A DNA stretch of 64,000 nucleotides from Akkermansiaceae bacterium. Its GTDB lineage: Bacteria; Verrucomicrobiota; Verrucomicrobiia; Verrucomicrobiales; Akkermansiaceae. The translations under genes were made by a program, and so were the position numbers. The notes under the pieces were generated by a model. That model did not search any database and had not been told where the DNA came from. It was given only the letters and a program-made list of their open reading frames with translations. Below, piece by piece: positions 1-10,174 of this stretch; the stretch's first letter is position 1; every line of letters starts with the position of its first letter. The stretch spans positions 1,054,001 to 1,118,000 of the forward strand of contig CAJJBQ010000002.1 in the NCBI GenBank assembly GCA_905182405.1, in the 5' to 3' direction.

Positions 1-1253
1 GGATGCACCTTCAAAAACTCCTTCGACGCCTCGGGATAAAACTGCATCGCATTGCTCTCCACCCCACAGATCGTCCCCGCATAGGCAGCGAGCAGAACAT
101 GCGGAACCTGAGCCAACCTCGGGTTCGTCAAATCCTGCACCATCAGCGTCATCCCGTGCTCCTTCGCCCAACAAAGACTCAGCAACGCTCCCGTCATCGT
201 CTTACAGGTCTTCAGCGCCACACTCGTCCAACCAAGCTCCCGACCCAACCGCACAAACCGCCAGTCATGCGCGCTCTCATCCATAAAGAGAGGTTTTCGC
301 TCACTCACGGAATGCACATCGATCTGGTTCGCTTCTAAGTCATAGGGAAACGGCTGCTCCACATAAACGATCCGATCCCAAATCGTAGAATGCCCCTCCT
401 TCAGCCGATCCAAAATTTCATTCACGTATGCGGGATCCGTCACCATGCAGTTAAAGTCCGTCGTTAGATTCGTCACCCCTTCTTCCAGCGAAATCTTCCC
501 AATCGCAACAAGCCGCTCGTAATCCCACTCCAGGTCATTCCCCCGTAACTTGATCTTTAGACAATCCAGTCCGTCCCGCCGAATCCAATCTCGCAGCAAA
601 ACAGGATACCCGTCATCCGGTTCCGCGCCCGTAAGTTCGCTCTCATCGATAGGATCAAGCCCACCCACCAAGTGCCAAACTAAAAGCGTCATTTCCGGCA
701 CGACAAGGTAATCAGCAGGATACTTGCCCACAAATGATTCCGCCGGCTCAAGGAAGTGACTCAAGTCATTTCCCCCCAGCCACTCCTTGCTCAGACATTC
801 GAAAGCGCCAACCCCATGCAGCTTTCCAAAGGCGTCATAAAGAGCCAAGTCGAAGGCCGATAGACACACCAGCGCTGCAAGGTGCGGCATCTTTTCCTCC
901 TCACCGCGTCCCTCACCTTCTTCAGCAAGGCGATCATGCAGCCGGTTCTCAATGTAATCATGCCCGATCACCATCGGATGCCCCACGATGCCACCCTCTT
1001 CCAGATCCCCACGGAGAACCTCACAAAATGCCTGCAATCGTTCCTCCCTTTCCAAATATCCCAATTCCGATGGCCAAACCCAAGCTACGCTTAATGGTGT
1101 TTCAGCCCATCCTATCCCCTTTTTCCCATCAGAATCTGCTGCATGAACCGCCACACGGGCACAGTTCACTTCGGTAAGCGTTTGATTGCCAAATTTCAAC
1201 GGGACCCGGGTCACCACCGGGACAAAGGAAAGCTCAATGCGAGTGATCTTCAT
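1..1253 (-). CDS. Enolase-superfamily enzyme (mandelate racemase/muconate lactonizing type), 3' end cut by window
   Basis: I read an uninterrupted reverse-strand frame from ATG at 1253 to the window edge (about 417 codons), beginning MKITRIELSFVPVVTR. The barrel shows the superfamily order: a KxK motif in CLKIKLRG, a metal-ligand Asp in LTTDFNC, Glu in YVEQPFP, Asp in LFMDESAH, then a later Lys in SVALKTCK. The family abstracts a proton alpha to a carboxylate and uses Mg2+; the substrate cannot be assigned from this sequence. The N-terminal capping domain carries an acidic insert (EEGEGRGEEEKMPH). It starts 50 bp after the stop of the LysR gene on the same strand, so the two may be co-transcribed and the regulator may respond to a substrate of this enzyme (inference). 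Confidence 0.85.
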   Translation of the reverse strand, partial: MKITRIELSFVPVVTRVPLKFGNQTLTEVNCARVAVHAADSDGKKGIGWAETPLSVAWVWPSELGYLEREERLQAFCEVLRGDLEEGGIVGHPMVIGHDYIENRLHDRLAEEGEGRGEEEKMPHLAALVCLSAFDLALYDAFGKLHGVGAFECLSKEWLGGNDLSHFLEPAESFVGKYPADYLVVPEMTLLVWHLVGGLDPIDESELTGAEPDDGYPVLLRDWIRRDGLDCLKIKLRGNDLEWDYERLVAIGKISLEEGVTNLTTDFNCMVTDPAYVNEILDRLKEGHSTIWDRIVYVEQPFPYDLEANQIDVHSVSERKPLFMDESAHDWRFVRLGRELGWTSVALKTCKTMTGALLSLCWAKEHGMTLMVQDLTNPRLAQVPHVLLAAYAGTICGVESNAMQFYPEASKEFLKVH

Positions 1254-1303
1254 GACATCGCGAGCCTGCCCCTTCCGGAAAGCTGCGACAATCTCGATCT
1301 CAC

Positions 1304-2233
1304 CTAGCTCCGCGAAAGACTCACCACATCGGGAAACTCCCCGGTTACTTTTCGACAAATCCTTAAAAAATCCTCTTCAACCATACTAAGATGCCTCGAC
1401 TCGTGACAAATGACTCCCCAATCGCGCGCACGTTTGACCTCTCCGAGAGGCATCGAAATCAATTCACCCTTCTCGATCTCTTTGCGAGCCACCCACGGAG
1501 CGACGATCCCCACGCCAATGCCAACTTTGGCCATCTCCATAATCGCGCCCATGTCTCCCAAACTGAGGCCCGAACGGAGACGCCCTCCAGCTTTTTCAAA
1601 GGATTCCTTCAACAGCCGGTAGGTCTCACTTGCTTTCGCATAGACCAAAAACGACTGCCCCTCCATCGCCTCCATATCGATCTCCTTGAGCTGCGCCCAT
1701 TCGTGCTCCGGCGAAAAAACAAACACCATCTCATCGCGGAAAATTCCCTCAAAACGAACCCAACTCGGACACCGGCCGCCAATCCCAAGAGCCAAATCGA
1801 TTTCGGCATGATCCAGAAGATCAACGAGCTGCGAGGTATCTCCCGAATCAAGATGAATCTCACAGCGAGGATAAAGCTTCCGAAATTCACGAAGAACATC
1901 GGGCAAAAGGTAGTGACACAAGGTGTGCGTCGCACCCACCCGTAATCGCCCCTGCCCCCAGCGCTTAAGCAGCGCTAAATCGTCCCCGGCAGACTCAAGT
2001 TGTTTGAGCGCAAGCTTGAACCTCCGTAACAAGACCATCCCCTCCTGGGAAAGAGCCAACCGCTTCCCGCTTCGCTCGATCAAAGTAGTTTCTAGTTGCG
2101 TCTCGAGCGCCCGAATCGAATGACTCACCGCCGATTGGGTCACATTCAAGCGCTCGGCGGCCTTGGTAAAACTTTCCGTTTCAGCTACTGCCACCAGTGA
2201 GCGTACCTGTCGTAAATCGGGTAATTCAATCAT
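1304..2233 (-). CDS. LysR-family transcriptional regulator
   Basis: 309 residues, the usual LysR length. The N-terminal winged helix-turn-helix is clear: residues about 5-60 contain SFTKAAERLNVTQSAVSHSI followed by RALETQLETTLIERSGKRL. The rest is a periplasmic-binding-protein-like effector domain with the typical GRLRVGATHTL start near residue 95. It would act in the cytoplasm as a ligand-responsive DNA-binding tetramer. Unlike the common divergent layout, its likely partner (the enolase-superfamily gene) lies downstream on the same strand, 50 bp away. The effector is unknown. Confidence 0.93.
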   Translation of the reverse strand: MIELPDLRQVRSLVAVAETESFTKAAERLNVTQSAVSHSIRALETQLETTLIERSGKRLALSQEGMVLLRRFKLALKQLESAGDDLALLKRWGQGRLRVGATHTLCHYLLPDVLREFRKLYPRCEIHLDSGDTSQLVDLLDHAEIDLALGIGGRCPSWVRFEGIFRDEMVFVFSPEHEWAQLKEIDMEAMEGQSFLVYAKASETYRLLKESFEKAGGRLRSGLSLGDMGAIMEMAKVGIGVGIVAPWVARKEIEKGELISMPLGEVKRARDWGVICHESRHLSMVEEDFLRICRKVTGEFPDVVSLSRS

Positions 2234-2326
2234 GATGATCGTGATTCATTTGAACCACGAAAATATACGTAGCAGGGAAGATGCCAAAAATTACTCTTAG
2301 CACAAAGTCAGCCCAACGGAGCCCAC

Positions 2327-2668
2327 ATGCTCTCAAAGGGAATCAAGGCGAATCGCACAAAGAAGTCATCGATCACTTTGAAATCGCACTACGACACCAT
2401 TTTTGATAACGCAGCCGAAAACGATTTTTCCTCCGATAGCGACATCTTCCGCTTCAAGTTCCACGGCCTCATCTCCAAAGGCTCCGGCGCCGACAAAGTC
2501 AGCAACATCACCGCTACTCCCGCTACCGGATTCGACAAGGATGACCTCATCGAAGACCTCATCGCTGTCCAATCAAGAGCCTACTCAACCGCGGCGAATA
2601 GCGCCAACCCAGAGACGAAGCCTGCGCGGTTCAGGTCACCGCAGCGCTCAATCTGCCTCAATCTGTAA
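2327..2668 (+). CDS. Hypothetical protein or gene fragment, unrecognised
   Basis: 113 codons from ATG 2327. I do not recognise the product. From about 2400 to 2580 the codons are strongly C-ending (for example GACATCTTCCGCTTCAAG), as in real genes of this window, so the frame looks coding. However, its 3' end runs 21 bp into the end of the convergent metalloprotease gene, and the last 30 residues (TKPARFRSPQRSICLNL) look like read-through out of frame. No signal peptide or known motif is visible. It may be the truncated remains of a larger gene cut off at the protease 3' end. Confidence 0.3.
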   Translation: MLSKGIKANRTKKSSITLKSHYDTIFDNAAENDFSSDSDIFRFKFHGLISKGSGADKVSNITATPATGFDKDDLIEDLIAVQSRAYSTAANSANPETKPARFRSPQRSICLNL

Positions 2669-5600
2669 TCGCAAAAACCATCGATCATCAGCAGCATCAG
2701 GCAGAGTCATACGCAAGGTCACCGTTTCCGTCCCGTCACCGTTGTCAATCGGAACACCCTCAACTTGCATCGCAAGTATACTTGAGGCAGAAGCCCAGCT
2801 CGCCAAAACCGTAGTCGCCTGAACGGTATAATTAATACCATAAATGGAATAACCGTCTCCGGTGTTCCCGCTGCCGTCACCCGAATTGAGTTCCCGAAGC
2901 CGACGATAAGAAAAGAGAAGATCACCCGGAGCTCCGGCTGCCTCCACAAGAGTAGGACGGACATTTCTCTGCACTCCGGAAGGATTTCCACCGAGTGCGT
3001 ATTCCACAAGATGAACCAAACCATCCTGATCAGAATCTACCAGCGGCCCACTGTCATCAAGCGAATATCCTGCGATCCACTGGAGATAACTCTGCCCCGG
3101 GTTAACCGTGATAACAACCTCGTCTACCACCCCGGAATCCAAGGCCTCCATTTCCAAAACATACAGCCCCGCCTGATCAAAGGTCACCGAAGAAGTCGGA
3201 CTCGCTCCATCGGAAAACGTCGCCGTCCCAGGACCCGATTGCTGACGCCAAACCACCCCTCCCGATAAAGGCGGATTTGCAAGAGTTCCTGACAGGGTCA
3301 GGTCAAAGCCAAGATCAGAACTACTCGAAGAACTTTGGTGAATTTCAACGACGATGATGTTCTCGCCCGCCACCAAATCGGCCGAATCTAGTAGCCAATC
3401 AAAGAAAGTCTCTTCATCACCACCACCGACCGCCCCATTGGCACGAGTGGAGAACGCAATCGCACCCGGGGGCATATTCACGCGTTGCACCTCCACCCCA
3501 TTGAGGTAAATCACTGCTCCGTCATCTACCAAGACACTCGCCATCAAGCCGGAGTAGTCCAGCGGATCATCGAGATAAAACCTCCTCCGAAAGTAGGTTG
3601 TGATGTGCCTATCGGATGACGTTCCACCAAAGTTTAGCGTAGTCGTTTCGTCACCATCGCCATACCCAAATTTCGCCAATCCATCGCTCCAACTCCCATC
3701 ATCAAACGGCAACCCACGCCAGCCCACCGCAGGTTCAACCCCATTATCAGCGTACTTCCAATAGTCACCCGCCATCACGAATGCCTCTTGCTGAAAAGTG
3801 CTCGCCGCAAGAGCGAAAGACTCATTGAGAGTGACTTCCGTATCCGGCCCAGCTTCTGGAAACTCTAACTGCGTATTCTCATCATCGATGATCGTCACCA
3901 ACGCTAACGCCGGTGAACCCACCTCGAACACCCCACCCGACACCGGAGTCACAGAAACCAGCTCGCGCCCCTCCAAGTCTGTATCATCCAAAACTGTCAC
4001 TACAAACTCCGCCGTAGTCTGCCCCACCGGAATCGTCACACTAAAAGGCACACCTGAAAAATCAGTCCCGCTAGTGGCATCTCCCGCAACCGAAAGAGGC
4101 ACGATCATCTCAGCAGCCGTCGACCCAACGCGGGCCACCTGAAGCGTCGAAGTCCCTGCTCCATTTTCCCAGAGAAACTCATCAAGCGCGGCAATTGTCA
4201 CCACGTTATCCGTAGCGACCGAGATCGTCGCTTCCGCGCTCAAGGCTCCAGACGTGGCCATCACCGTATAACTGCCGGGAGAGCTTGCGGTAAAAACACC
4301 ATCAATGGAAATACTCGCACCAGCCGGATTCACCGCCCAGGTCGGGGACACCATCGAAAGGCTCCGCGCCGCACTCAGTTCAAGATCGAAACTCAAGTCA
4401 CCGCTGTCGACATCCTCCTGATGAATCTCCGCCGCGAGAATATTATCACCCTCAACCAACAAACCGGGATCGATATTGAATCGAATTAAAACCCCTTCAT
4501 TCGCAGAGGAAACAATGTTCGAGGCCTTCGTCCCCGCACTCACCGTTCCGGTCGTCAGATTATCCCGGGCAATCTCAGTGCCATTCAAAAAAACGCGCAC
4601 GCCATCGTCACGTTTCACCGATAACTTAAGCCGCGAAACATCACCGACATTCGCCGCGTTAAACGTACGGCGAAACCACGTCGTGATATGCCGATTACGA
4701 GAATCCCCGCCAAAGCTCACCACCGTCGCTTGTGAATCGCCATAGCCCAACTCTGCGAGTCCAGACAACCAGGAACCGTCTTCAAAACCCGCCGTATTCC
4801 AGCTCGCACCAGGATCAACTCCCGTATCGAGATAGCGCCAAGTGTCTCCAAAAGGAATGAGCAGATCTTCAGCGATCGCATTATTCCAAACTTGGCTCAC
4901 AAACTGCACCATCGAAGCCGTGTCCACGGACGCGGTGTGGGGCGATAAAGTCATCACTTCTACTGGTGCTTCTGCAGGCGCGGGCGCATGACCATAGAAG
5001 TCTACCCCGCTGAGTTCGGGAGTTGGAATAAGCGGCATCGGCACGATTGACCGAAAAACATCTCCATCAAACATCGCTCCGAGCGCCGTGCTCGACGAAG
5101 TGGAAAGCCCGCTCATGAAATAGCTACCATCCTCCAGCGTGATACTCTGACGGTCGCTTCCTTCCACAAAGACCCGCGCGCCCGCCACTGGTTGACCACC
5201 TTGCAAAACTCTCCCTCGGATCACTCCCTCATTGGATGGATCCCCCACCTTTACCAACACCCGCTCACGCGCCATCCCACCCTTGCGATCCGAAACCGTG
5301 ACGGTCACCACATAAAGTCCCGGACTACTCCAGCGACGCACCGCCACCGCTTCGTTCTGTCCTTCCGGCGCATAGGCATCACCGATGTCAAAGTCCCACG
5401 CGTAGGCCAAGACATCGTCTTCCGGATCGCTCGCAGTGGCAGTCAAAGTGACATCTTGATTCACCGCCGCTACCAAGGTATCCGCCGCAAGCGAGATTGT
5501 CGGCCCACCATTTACAGGAGTGGCGAGAGTTGCAGTGAGAACAGGCTGCATCAGAAAATCAGAACTCCCTGACCCGTTGTTCAACCCGTGGATCGAAAGA

Positions 5601-7894
5601 ACATTCGTTCCCGCCACCAGCACTTCCAATCCGGCGTTAGCCGAAAAATCCACAAAGCCCACCGCATCGTCATCATCGTGACTGGACGTCGCCCCCGAGT
5701 TCCAGACCGGCGACACCGGAGCGCGATCCTCGGCAATTTTCACCCCATTAAGATAGGCCACAAAGCCATCATCGTAGCGCATTTTTAATGTCAGCGATTC
5801 AACATCAGCAAGATCAATCCCCCCGTCGATCGTAAAAGGAACACGAATATAGCACGACTCGTCACTCGATCTCATCGCGATCACATCGACCCCAAAGTAA
5901 GGATTGTAATCAGACCTCGTATCGTAACCCACTCCCAAGAGCCCCGACAGCGGCCACGTGCTATCATCAAATCCAATCGCAGTCCAGTCCACCCCCGTCG
6001 CAGTCGTTGCATCCGGGATAATAGCTCGGCACCCATCGTCGGCCTCCACCAAATCAACTTCGCTCCCAGTTGCGAGATGCACGAAAAGGTCAATGTATTC
6101 ATCGGGCGGAGAACCTCCTCGAGCCATCGGAGTAATACTCACCTTACTCTCCGTATCGGTGTAAGTCCGACCGATCAAAAGGGGCGCATCCCACTTATCG
6201 CTATTGTCACGAGTCGAGGCCGCCCCCCCCGTCGACCCCTGATCCGAGTAGGGTGTCATATCCAGCAAGGTGCTGGAACCGCCACCACTCCCCGTCCAGT
6301 TGAAAAGGATCCCATTCAAAAGATAATCGTTATCCGAACTCCGATTAGGCTGACGCCAGGCCGTTCGATAACTCAGCCAATATCTTGAAAGCGCACCGCC
6401 CGATGGCAGCCGCAGCGCGCGCAAGCCCGTGGCATTCTCATCATCGTTTTGGAAGAGCCGGTAGGTCCCGTTTTGAGCGCTGTTCGTGATCTCGGTAAAG
6501 TCGCTCTCCGTAATCCAATCCAGCCGCCACTTTTCATGTACCGTAAAATGAGGAAGCGTTGGGTTGTCCATGTCACTCCCACTCTGCCCACTCATCCCAC
6601 TAAACCGATGCCCGTATTCGACGCGACCAAGACCATTGGTGGGAGTCGACCCGCGGGGATTGAGATCGCTCGTGTAGTTGAAGTAGGCATGGGATAATCC
6701 CAGATTATGGCCGAACTCGTGCCCCGAAGTGCGGAGTGAAGTATAGCCGCGTTGATGGTGACTCTGACGACCACCCACTTGCGCAATCCCAGCGTAGGGA
6801 CCGATCCCACCAGCCGAGATAATGGTATAGAGGTCAAAGTTGCTATAGTTCCAGTCCATCCCCTCGTCATTACCCATCACTATCGCGGCAGCCCGCGCCT
6901 CGTTCATCATCTTTCCCAAACCCTGCCCGACATACTCCGACTTGTTTTCGGTCAGCGTAATCATATCCGGAAAAACCGTCGTCACATTCAGCTTTCCATA
7001 AGACGCGATGCGATAGTGCTCCGCAACATCATCTTGATGGCTCTGCGCCGTCGCCAGTGTCACCGGTTCGTAAGTTGGATCATCATCCAAAAACCGAACA
7101 CGGAGATAAAGGATGCGCTTATTTCCCTCCGTCCATGGGCTCTCTGCCACTTGAGCATTTTCACTAGGCCCCGCCGTATCTTCATCCGTCACCAACATCG
7201 CGACAAAGTGATCGAGATCATCCTCATTCACGAATCGCTTCTCCTCACCAAAAGCCTCCACTAACAAATCATTCACTCCTGAAATTCTCTTCACCGGATC
7301 CGGCGAAAAGGCGACCACATCATCAATCGAAATTCCATGAAGCGAAATTCGATCCTTCGTCTGCAACTCGGACCGACGGCCATAAGTAAATGCCCGATAG
7401 CGCTTCTTATCAAAACTCACAAACCGCTCCTCCGTCGGAGCATCAGCCGGGCGCTCAATTCCACCCAAATAGCAACTCACCACCCGCTCAAACTCACCCG
7501 CCGTCGAAACCGGCGTCTCCAGCAACTCGACAATCTCTTCCGGCAAACCATCCCGTCCCTTGGTCGAAATCGCCAACGTCAACGCCCGTTCCGGATCTAC
7601 CCCGATCATCCGCTTCAAAAGCGCTCGCCGCTTCCGCGCAAGAGACACTCCCTTTTCCAAATCAACCGAGTTCCCAACAATCCGGTAGTTCTCCAACCAA
7701 GCCCCAAATTCCCCAAGCACCTCCGAAAGGATCACCGCCGAAGCATCCGGCCCGCTCTTCCTCACTTGCTCGATCCGCTTGGGATTTTCCAACCGGCCTA
7801 ATTCCGGCCCAATCGAATTCTGCCTCAACCAAATCAAGGAAACGACCAAGAGAGGCAAGGCAATACGAAGGAGGCGAAATGATTTCATCATCAA
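2648..7894 (-). CDS. Large secreted M6-like zinc metalloprotease with PKD, Calx-beta and repeated beta-sandwich modules
   Basis: 1748 residues. An N-terminal hydrophobic segment (LLRIALPLLVVSLIWL) acts as signal or anchor. The catalytic core near residue 391 has HEFGHNLGLSHA, matching HExxHxxGxxH. Downstream, in order: a jelly-roll-like module (about 605-790), a PKD domain (about 795-880, AYAWDFDIGDAYAPEGQ), a carboxypeptidase-regulatory-like fold (VIRGRVLQGGQPVAGARVF, about 890), two further copies of the jelly-roll module (about 1021-1175 and 1375-1540), a Calx-beta domain between them (about 1230-1340), an Ig/PKD-like segment, and a C-terminus with DSDQDGLVHLVEYALGGNP common in Verrucomicrobia secreted proteins. 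Three ATGs in a row (7894, 7891, 7888) leave the exact start open. The role is probably extracellular protein degradation; substrate unknown. Confidence 0.88.
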   Translation of the reverse strand: MMMKSFRLLRIALPLLVVSLIWLRQNSIGPELGRLENPKRIEQVRKSGPDASAVILSEVLGEFGAWLENYRIVGNSVDLEKGVSLARKRRALLKRMIGVDPERALTLAISTKGRDGLPEEIVELLETPVSTAGEFERVVSCYLGGIERPADAPTEERFVSFDKKRYRAFTYGRRSELQTKDRISLHGISIDDVVAFSPDPVKRISGVNDLLVEAFGEEKRFVNEDDLDHFVAMLVTDEDTAGPSENAQVAESPWTEGNKRILYLRVRFLDDDPTYEPVTLATAQSHQDDVAEHYRIASYGKLNVTTVFPDMITLTENKSEYVGQGLGKMMNEARAAAIVMGNDEGMDWNYSNFDLYTIISAGGIGPYAGIAQVGGRQSHHQRGYTSLRTSGHEFGHNLGLSHAYFNYTSDLNPRGSTPTNGLGRVEYGHRFSGMSGQSGSDMDNPTLPHFTVHEKWRLDWITESDFTEITNSAQNGTYRLFQNDDENATGLRALRLPSGGALSRYWLSYRTAWRQPNRSSDNDYLLNGILFNWTGSGGGSSTLLDMTPYSDQGSTGGAASTRDNSDKWDAPLLIGRTYTDTESKVSITPMARGGSPPDEYIDLFVHLATGSEVDLVEADDGCRAIIPDATTATGVDWTAIGFDDSTWPLSGLLGVGYDTRSDYNPYFGVDVIAMRSSDESCYIRVPFTIDGGIDLADVESLTLKMRYDDGFVAYLNGVKIAEDRAPVSPVWNSGATSSHDDDDAVGFVDFSANAGLEVLVAGTNVLSIHGLNNGSGSSDFLMQPVLTATLATPVNGGPTISLAADTLVAAVNQDVTLTATASDPEDDVLAYAWDFDIGDAYAPEGQNEAVAVRRWSSPGLYVVTVTVSDRKGGMARERVLVKVGDPSNEGVIRGRVLQGGQPVAGARVFVEGSDRQSITLEDGSYFMSGLSTSSSTALGAMFDGDVFRSIVPMPLIPTPELSGVDFYGHAPAPAEAPVEVMTLSPHTASVDTASMVQFVSQVWNNAIAEDLLIPFGDTWRYLDTGVDPGASWNTAGFEDGSWLSGLAELGYGDSQATVVSFGGDSRNRHITTWFRRTFNAANVGDVSRLKLSVKRDDGVRVFLNGTEIARDNLTTGTVSAGTKASNIVSSANEGVLIRFNIDPGLLVEGDNILAAEIHQEDVDSGDLSFDLELSAARSLSMVSPTWAVNPAGASISIDGVFTASSPGSYTVMATSGALSAEATISVATDNVVTIAALDEFLWENGAGTSTLQVARVGSTAAEMIVPLSVAGDATSGTDFSGVPFSVTIPVGQTTAEFVVTVLDDTDLEGRELVSVTPVSGGVFEVGSPALALVTIIDDENTQLEFPEAGPDTEVTLNESFALAASTFQQEAFVMAGDYWKYADNGVEPAVGWRGLPFDDGSWSDGLAKFGYGDGDETTTLNFGGTSSDRHITTYFRRRFYLDDPLDYSGLMASVLVDDGAVIYLNGVEVQRVNMPPGAIAFSTRANGAVGGGDEETFFDWLLDSADLVAGENIIVVEIHQSSSSSSDLGFDLTLSGTLANPPLSGGVVWRQQSGPGTATFSDGASPTSSVTFDQAGLYVLEMEALDSGVVDEVVITVNPGQSYLQWIAGYSLDDSGPLVDSDQDGLVHLVEYALGGNPSGVQRNVRPTLVEAAGAPGDLLFSYRRLRELNSGDGSGNTGDGYSIYGINYTVQATTVLASWASASSILAMQVEGVPIDNGDGTETVTLRMTLPDAADDRWFLRLQIEAD

Positions 7895-7959
7895 AAAAAG
7901 GAACTTAGAAAAGTTGACTATTCAGAATGTCAAAAAAATACGAGAGAGCAAGAATTCGA

Positions 7960-8420
7960 AATTGAAGATGTGTGACATCGCCCTCCCAAGATCTCCGCGA
8001 GAGATTCTCGTAATGCTACGCTGGTTCATCGCTTTTCTCTTCCTTCCTCTCACCCTAACCTAGGGCAATCACCCACAAACACCTTCTTCCTTGAACCCTC
8101 ATGACCACCATGTTTCCCCCACTGCCAGGGCCATTTCAAGCAAATCCTCACCTGGCATCGAAACAAAGCGCAGCCCTTCGGCATCTTCCGCGCCCCCGCA
8201 CTCCATGCCTAGCGAGCCCCACATCCCAAAAAAAGCAAGACCCCGCCCAAAAATCAAGGGCGCAGCGATCCAACGAACTGCGGTCACCCCATATTAAGTC
8301 CAAAGAAAATCGTATAAGGTGGGAATCGCCTGGTTCAGCGACATCTAGGGCCTCACCCGCAGCTCCGTCCAACAACGAATTAATTGAAGGGCCCTCCGCG
8401 CTCCATCAATCAATCGTTAA
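7960..8420 (+). pseudogene. Possible decayed secreted-protein remnant in an 800-bp gene-poor stretch
   Basis: Between the metalloprotease start (7894) and the transporter start (8713) there is no convincing intact gene. A frame at 8014 opens with a good signal-peptide-like leader (MLRWFIAFLFLPLTLT) but hits TAG immediately. Protein-like pieces then appear in different frames, for example QILTWHRNKAQPFGIFRAP (about 8139 on) and VGIAWFSDI-stop-GLTRSSV (about 8320 on). This fits a heavily decayed plus-strand gene; I cannot name the family. The remaining 8420-8700 is AT-rich and probably holds the transporter promoter. Confidence 0.3.
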
Positions 8421-8712
8421 CTTGTTCTACCTTTTTTCTTCGAACATAGTAGACCTCGTCGACATCTCCCACTCCGGTATTAATGAGAAAGCTGAAGAAA
8501 AGGCGGAGCGACTTCATTTTCATAGCAGAACAATAAGGATCAGCAGCCACGCGGAGCGGGGTCTGAATGAATCCCCCCATTTCCCACTTTATAGGCTTCG
8601 GTAAACCTATTGTTCATTTTATTTTTCAATCAAGCATCAAAACGATTCCAAGAAAAATCCAAGCCAGCTGAATTCTCTTTTAATTCTCTGACTTCAAGAA
8701 GATGACTCTTAC

Positions 8713-9615
8713 GTGCTCCTCTTCCGCCACCCTTTCCCTCCCGCGCTTCTCTGCGCGCTACTTTGGGGAAGCGCCTTTCCAGCGATCAAGAACGTCTACG
8801 CTCACTGGGATTTACAGGGCTTAGAGCGAACCCTCCCGATGATCCTTCTCTTCGCCGGTATCCGTTTTTCAGTATCAGGATTTGGACTTTTGCTCTTTGG
8901 AAAAAATATCTCCGCAGAACTTCGAGTTACCCCCAGGAAACTCCTTCTCGGATTCGCCCTCACCCAAACGTTCATCCAATATATTTTCTTCTACCAAGCA
9001 GTCGCAGCTTCCAGCGCAAGCTTGGCCGCTTTGCTCGTCGCCACCGGCAGTTTTTGGTGGATGCTCATGAGCCCACTCATTCAGAAGAGCCCTTGGCCAA
9101 GTGCGATGCAATGGCTCGGCCTCGTCATCGGAGGAACGGGCGTCACCATTGCGGTCTATGCCCCCGGTGCCGGAGCGGGTAATCCCCTGCTTGGGGCAAT
9201 CTTCATGCTGTGCGCCACCGCCAGCGGCGCGCTTGCCCTGCTCCTCTTCCAACGGATCAAGCCGACAATGTCGTCGATTAATGCCACCGGCATCTCCCTC
9301 TTCGCCGGAGGGGTTTCTCTCATACTCGTCGGCTTCCAAGCCATTGGGTCATTTCAGGAAATGTTTAGCAGCCCCGTCATCGGAAGCACGCTCTGGCTCG
9401 CTTTTGTCTCCGCCGCCGCCTTCAGCATCTGGAACCATCTCAGCTCCATTTTCCCAGTGACTCTCCTTGCGAGCTATCGCTTTCTGATTCCGATCTGCGG
9501 AGTCTTAGAGGCTCTTCTCTTCCTCGAAGGAGAATCCGCTGGCTGGGGACTCTTTGTCGGCGGCGCCCTCGTCGTCCTGAGCATGATTTGGGCCCAGCAT
9601 TCCAAACGAATTTGA
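8713..9615 (+). CDS. DMT-superfamily (EamA) transporter
   Basis: 300 residues starting at GTG 8713 (an AAGAAG lies about 13 bases upstream). About ten hydrophobic helices in two halves, with family hallmarks: LLWGSAFPAIKNVY near the N-terminus, VLEALLFLEGESAGWGLFVG GALVVL-type ending at the C-terminus. This is the inner-membrane drug/metabolite exporter superfamily; substrate unknown. It is followed 46 bp later by the cupin gene on the same strand, which may be co-transcribed. Confidence 0.9.
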   Translation: MLLFRHPFPPALLCALLWGSAFPAIKNVYAHWDLQGLERTLPMILLFAGIRFSVSGFGLLLFGKNISAELRVTPRKLLLGFALTQTFIQYIFFYQAVAASSASLAALLVATGSFWWMLMSPLIQKSPWPSAMQWLGLVIGGTGVTIAVYAPGAGAGNPLLGAIFMLCATASGALALLLFQRIKPTMSSINATGISLFAGGVSLILVGFQAIGSFQEMFSSPVIGSTLWLAFVSAAAFSIWNHLSSIFPVTLLASYRFLIPICGVLEALLFLEGESAGWGLFVGGALVVLSMIWAQHSKRI

Positions 9616-9661
9616 GATCCCCATTTCGCCCTCCTCATCTCTCGGTCTCAATGCCACAATC

Positions 9662-10015
9662 TTGTTCGTGAAGAATTACTTGCTCACGCATTTCGATGAT
9701 ATTGAAGCAGTGCCCTGCCCCTGCGGCATGTCCAAGCGGGCTTTTGTCCAGCCCAACAACTCCACCGCCTCGACCCACTACGTAGAAATTTCCGAGGATG
9801 CGCGGACCCACTACCACAAAACCTTCACCGAGATTTACCTAATCCTCGAAACCGAAGGCGAGGCCTTCATCGAACTCGATGGCGAGCTCCTCCCCGTCAA
9901 ACCGATGACTACCATCATGATCAAGCCCGGCTGCCGCCATCGCGCCGTAGGTAAAATGAAGATCATCAATACCGCCATTCCTACCTTTGATCCAGACGAC
10001 GAGTGGTTCGACTAA
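9662..10015 (+). CDS. Small single-domain cupin protein
   Basis: About 117 residues. The cupin motif 1 is clear: ARTHYHKTFTEIYLILETEG (HxH, then Glu, then Gly), followed by a second strand block ending KPGCRHRAVGKMKIINTAIP, which provides the second-motif histidine. Single-domain cupins bind a metal and act as small isomerases, dioxygenases or sensors; no specific activity can be assigned. The start is uncertain: TTG at 9662 or GTG at 9668. The N-terminus has a CPCG motif (residues 19-22). Confidence 0.85.
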   Translation: MFVKNYLLTHFDDIEAVPCPCGMSKRAFVQPNNSTASTHYVEISEDARTHYHKTFTEIYLILETEGEAFIELDGELLPVKPMTTIMIKPGCRHRAVGKMKIINTAIPTFDPDDEWFD

Positions 10016-10174
10016 CATCCCCCCACCCATCGATTCATCTCCCTAAGTCCACCGTCTCGTCCGCCTTAGCCGGAAGGCGGAAAAGGAAGCCACGATCGTT
10101 CAAATCTCACTCTTCGTGCTCAATTTTCAAATTTCTCTCCCAGTTCCCAATTGGGCACCCTAACCAAGCCCCAA

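Noticed and set aside
734..1177. 147-codon plus-strand frame
   Set aside because: Lies opposite the enolase-superfamily gene, which has all catalytic motifs; the plus-strand product is Pro/His/Arg-rich shadow sequence.
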